Assembly (NCBI GenBank): GCA_041396985.1
Contig: JAWKXO010000003.1
Span: 434,001 to 498,000 of the forward strand
DNA from: Emcibacteraceae bacterium
GTDB taxonomy: Bacteria; Pseudomonadota; Alphaproteobacteria; Sphingomonadales; Emcibacteraceae
DNA length: 64,000 nt
Reading direction: 5' to 3'
A model generated the notes under the pieces. That model had not been told where the DNA came from. It worked only from the letters and a program-made list of their open reading frames with translations, and made no database searches. Positions 63,294-64,000 of the stretch are shown piece after piece (the first letter of the stretch is position 1; every line of letters starts with the position of its first letter). Both the position numbers and the translations under genes were made by a program.

Positions 63294-64000
63294 ATGTCAG
63301 AATTTTTTTCAGCGGAAATATTAGCCAGGGCACAATTCGCCTTTACCATCGCATTTCATATTGTCTTTCCGGCTTTTTCAATCGGGTTGGCATCCTATCT
63401 GGCTGTGCTGGAGGGGCTGTGGCTTAAAACCGGAAAAGATGTTTATCTGGTCTGTTTTAAATACTGGAGGAAAATTTTTGCCGTCGCCTTTGGTATGGGT
63501 GTGGTTTCCGGCCTTGTCATGAGTTACCAGTTCGGCACCAACTGGTCGGTTTTTTCCGATAAAACGGGGCCAATTCTCGGCCCGCTGATGGGGTATGAGG
63601 TTTTATCCGCCTTTTTCCTTGAGGCCGGTTTTCTGGGGATTATGTTGTTCGGAATGAATACGGTTGGTAAAAGGCTGCATTATTTTGCCACCCTGATGGT
63701 CGCATTCGGCACCCTCTTTTCCGCCTTCTGGATATTAAGCGTGAACAGCTGGATGCAGACACCGGCGGGATACGCCATCAATGATGCCGGTCAGTTTATT
63801 GTTTCAAGCTGGTGGCAGGCGATATTTAACCCGTCTTTTCCATATCGTCTGGTGCATATGGTACTCGCGGCCTATCTGACGACGGCATTTGTCGTTGGCG
63901 GTGTTGCCTCCTATCACCTTTTAAGGGACAGCAAATCGGAAAGTGCCCGACTGATGTTTTCCATGGCGATGTGGATGGCAGCACTGGTTGCCCCGATCCA
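63294..64000 (+). CDS. cydA: Cytochrome bd-type quinol oxidase subunit I (truncated by window end)
   Basis: The start ATG at 63294 lies 22 bp after the SulP stop; 235 codons are visible and the frame runs off the end. The first helix is RAQFAFTIAFHIVFPAFSIG with the heme-ligand His, followed by GMGVVSGLVMSYQFGTNWSVFSDKTG, LSAFFLEAGFLGIMLFG and FWILSVNSWMQTPAGY. These are conserved in CydA/CioA. Cytochrome bd tolerates sulfide better than heme-copper oxidases, so its place behind SQR suggests respiration that keeps going under sulfide. Subunit II should follow outside the window. Confidence 0.9.
   Translation, partial: MSEFFSAEILARAQFAFTIAFHIVFPAFSIGLASYLAVLEGLWLKTGKDVYLVCFKYWRKIFAVAFGMGVVSGLVMSYQFGTNWSVFSDKTGPILGPLMGYEVLSAFFLEAGFLGIMLFGMNTVGKRLHYFATLMVAFGTLFSAFWILSVNSWMQTPAGYAINDAGQFIVSSWWQAIFNPSFPYRLVHMVLAAYLTTAFVVGGVASYHLLRDSKSESARLMFSMAMWMAALVAPI

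Overview
The window looks like chromosome from a marine or aquatic, heterotrophic, aerobically respiring alphaproteobacterium of moderate-to-low G+C. The evidence is a GlpSTPQUV-type ABC transporter with its small DUF2160 subunit, GlcDEF, TadE/TadG-like genes, a DUF465 protein, a SqrR/BigR-like sulfide module, and gene order and style throughout. The genus cannot be fixed from the sequence alone; an Emcibacter/Kordiimonas-like lineage is a guess. No phage, IS transposase or CRISPR array is visible.

Layout. (1) 1-1936: 3' part of an RTX (Ca-binding repeat) protein. (2) 1946-8341: a LysR regulator divergent from a five-gene operon: KamA-family radical SAM aminomutase, two CoA-transferase subunits, a class III aminotransferase and a PcaF-like thiolase. 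Together they form a plausible new route from an alpha-amino acid through the beta-amino acid and beta-keto acid to two acyl-CoAs. (3) 8354-10561: three TadE/TadG-like genes. (4) 10761-19787: small proteins, a six-gene glycerol-type ABC transporter, a trans-sulfuration PLP enzyme, an OsmC protein and a PcaD-like hydrolase. (5) 20327-26677: an RND efflux pair, an NTF2-like secreted protein behind a hairpin that covers its ribosome-binding site, and an S41 protease preceded by a 33-codon membrane ORF. (6) 26758-28427: a 1.56-kb cassette with a 67-aa unknown and an SDH/ClpP-fold serine protease, flanked by 39-bp direct repeats that match the 3' end and terminator of the adjoining tRNA-Arg(CCT). 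(7) 28473-36417: gamma-glutamyltransferase, an FAD/NAD(P) enzyme, an Lrp regulator, glucokinase, a sugar symporter and an M14 carboxypeptidase. (8) 36414-53484: two divergent operons around an AraC regulator. The left one (minus strand) encodes Tm-1-like, PEP-hydrolase-like and SRPBCC proteins, an MFS transporter, GlcDEF and an octaheme cytochrome. The right one (plus strand) encodes two GMC oxidoreductases around one Tat-signal small subunit, a DUF1080 3-keto-glycoside hydrolase and an FG-GAP propeller. (9) 53481-57576: amino-acid permease, aldehyde dehydrogenase, PAP2 phosphatase, DgkA. (10) 57761-64000: sulfide-response operon: peroxiredoxin, ArsR/SqrR-like sensor, persulfide dioxygenase, DUF442-SQR fusion, SulP permease and the start of cytochrome bd oxidase subunit I.

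The most interesting items are three. The aminomutase pathway carries a charge reversal in the substrate pocket that points to an acidic amino acid, with 2-aminoadipate as my favoured candidate. The tRNA-flanked protease cassette has no integrase. The AraC locus has a perfect 18-bp element placed upstream of both divergent operons in the same orientation relative to each operon, tying periplasmic sugar oxidation to GlcDEF and an octaheme cytochrome.
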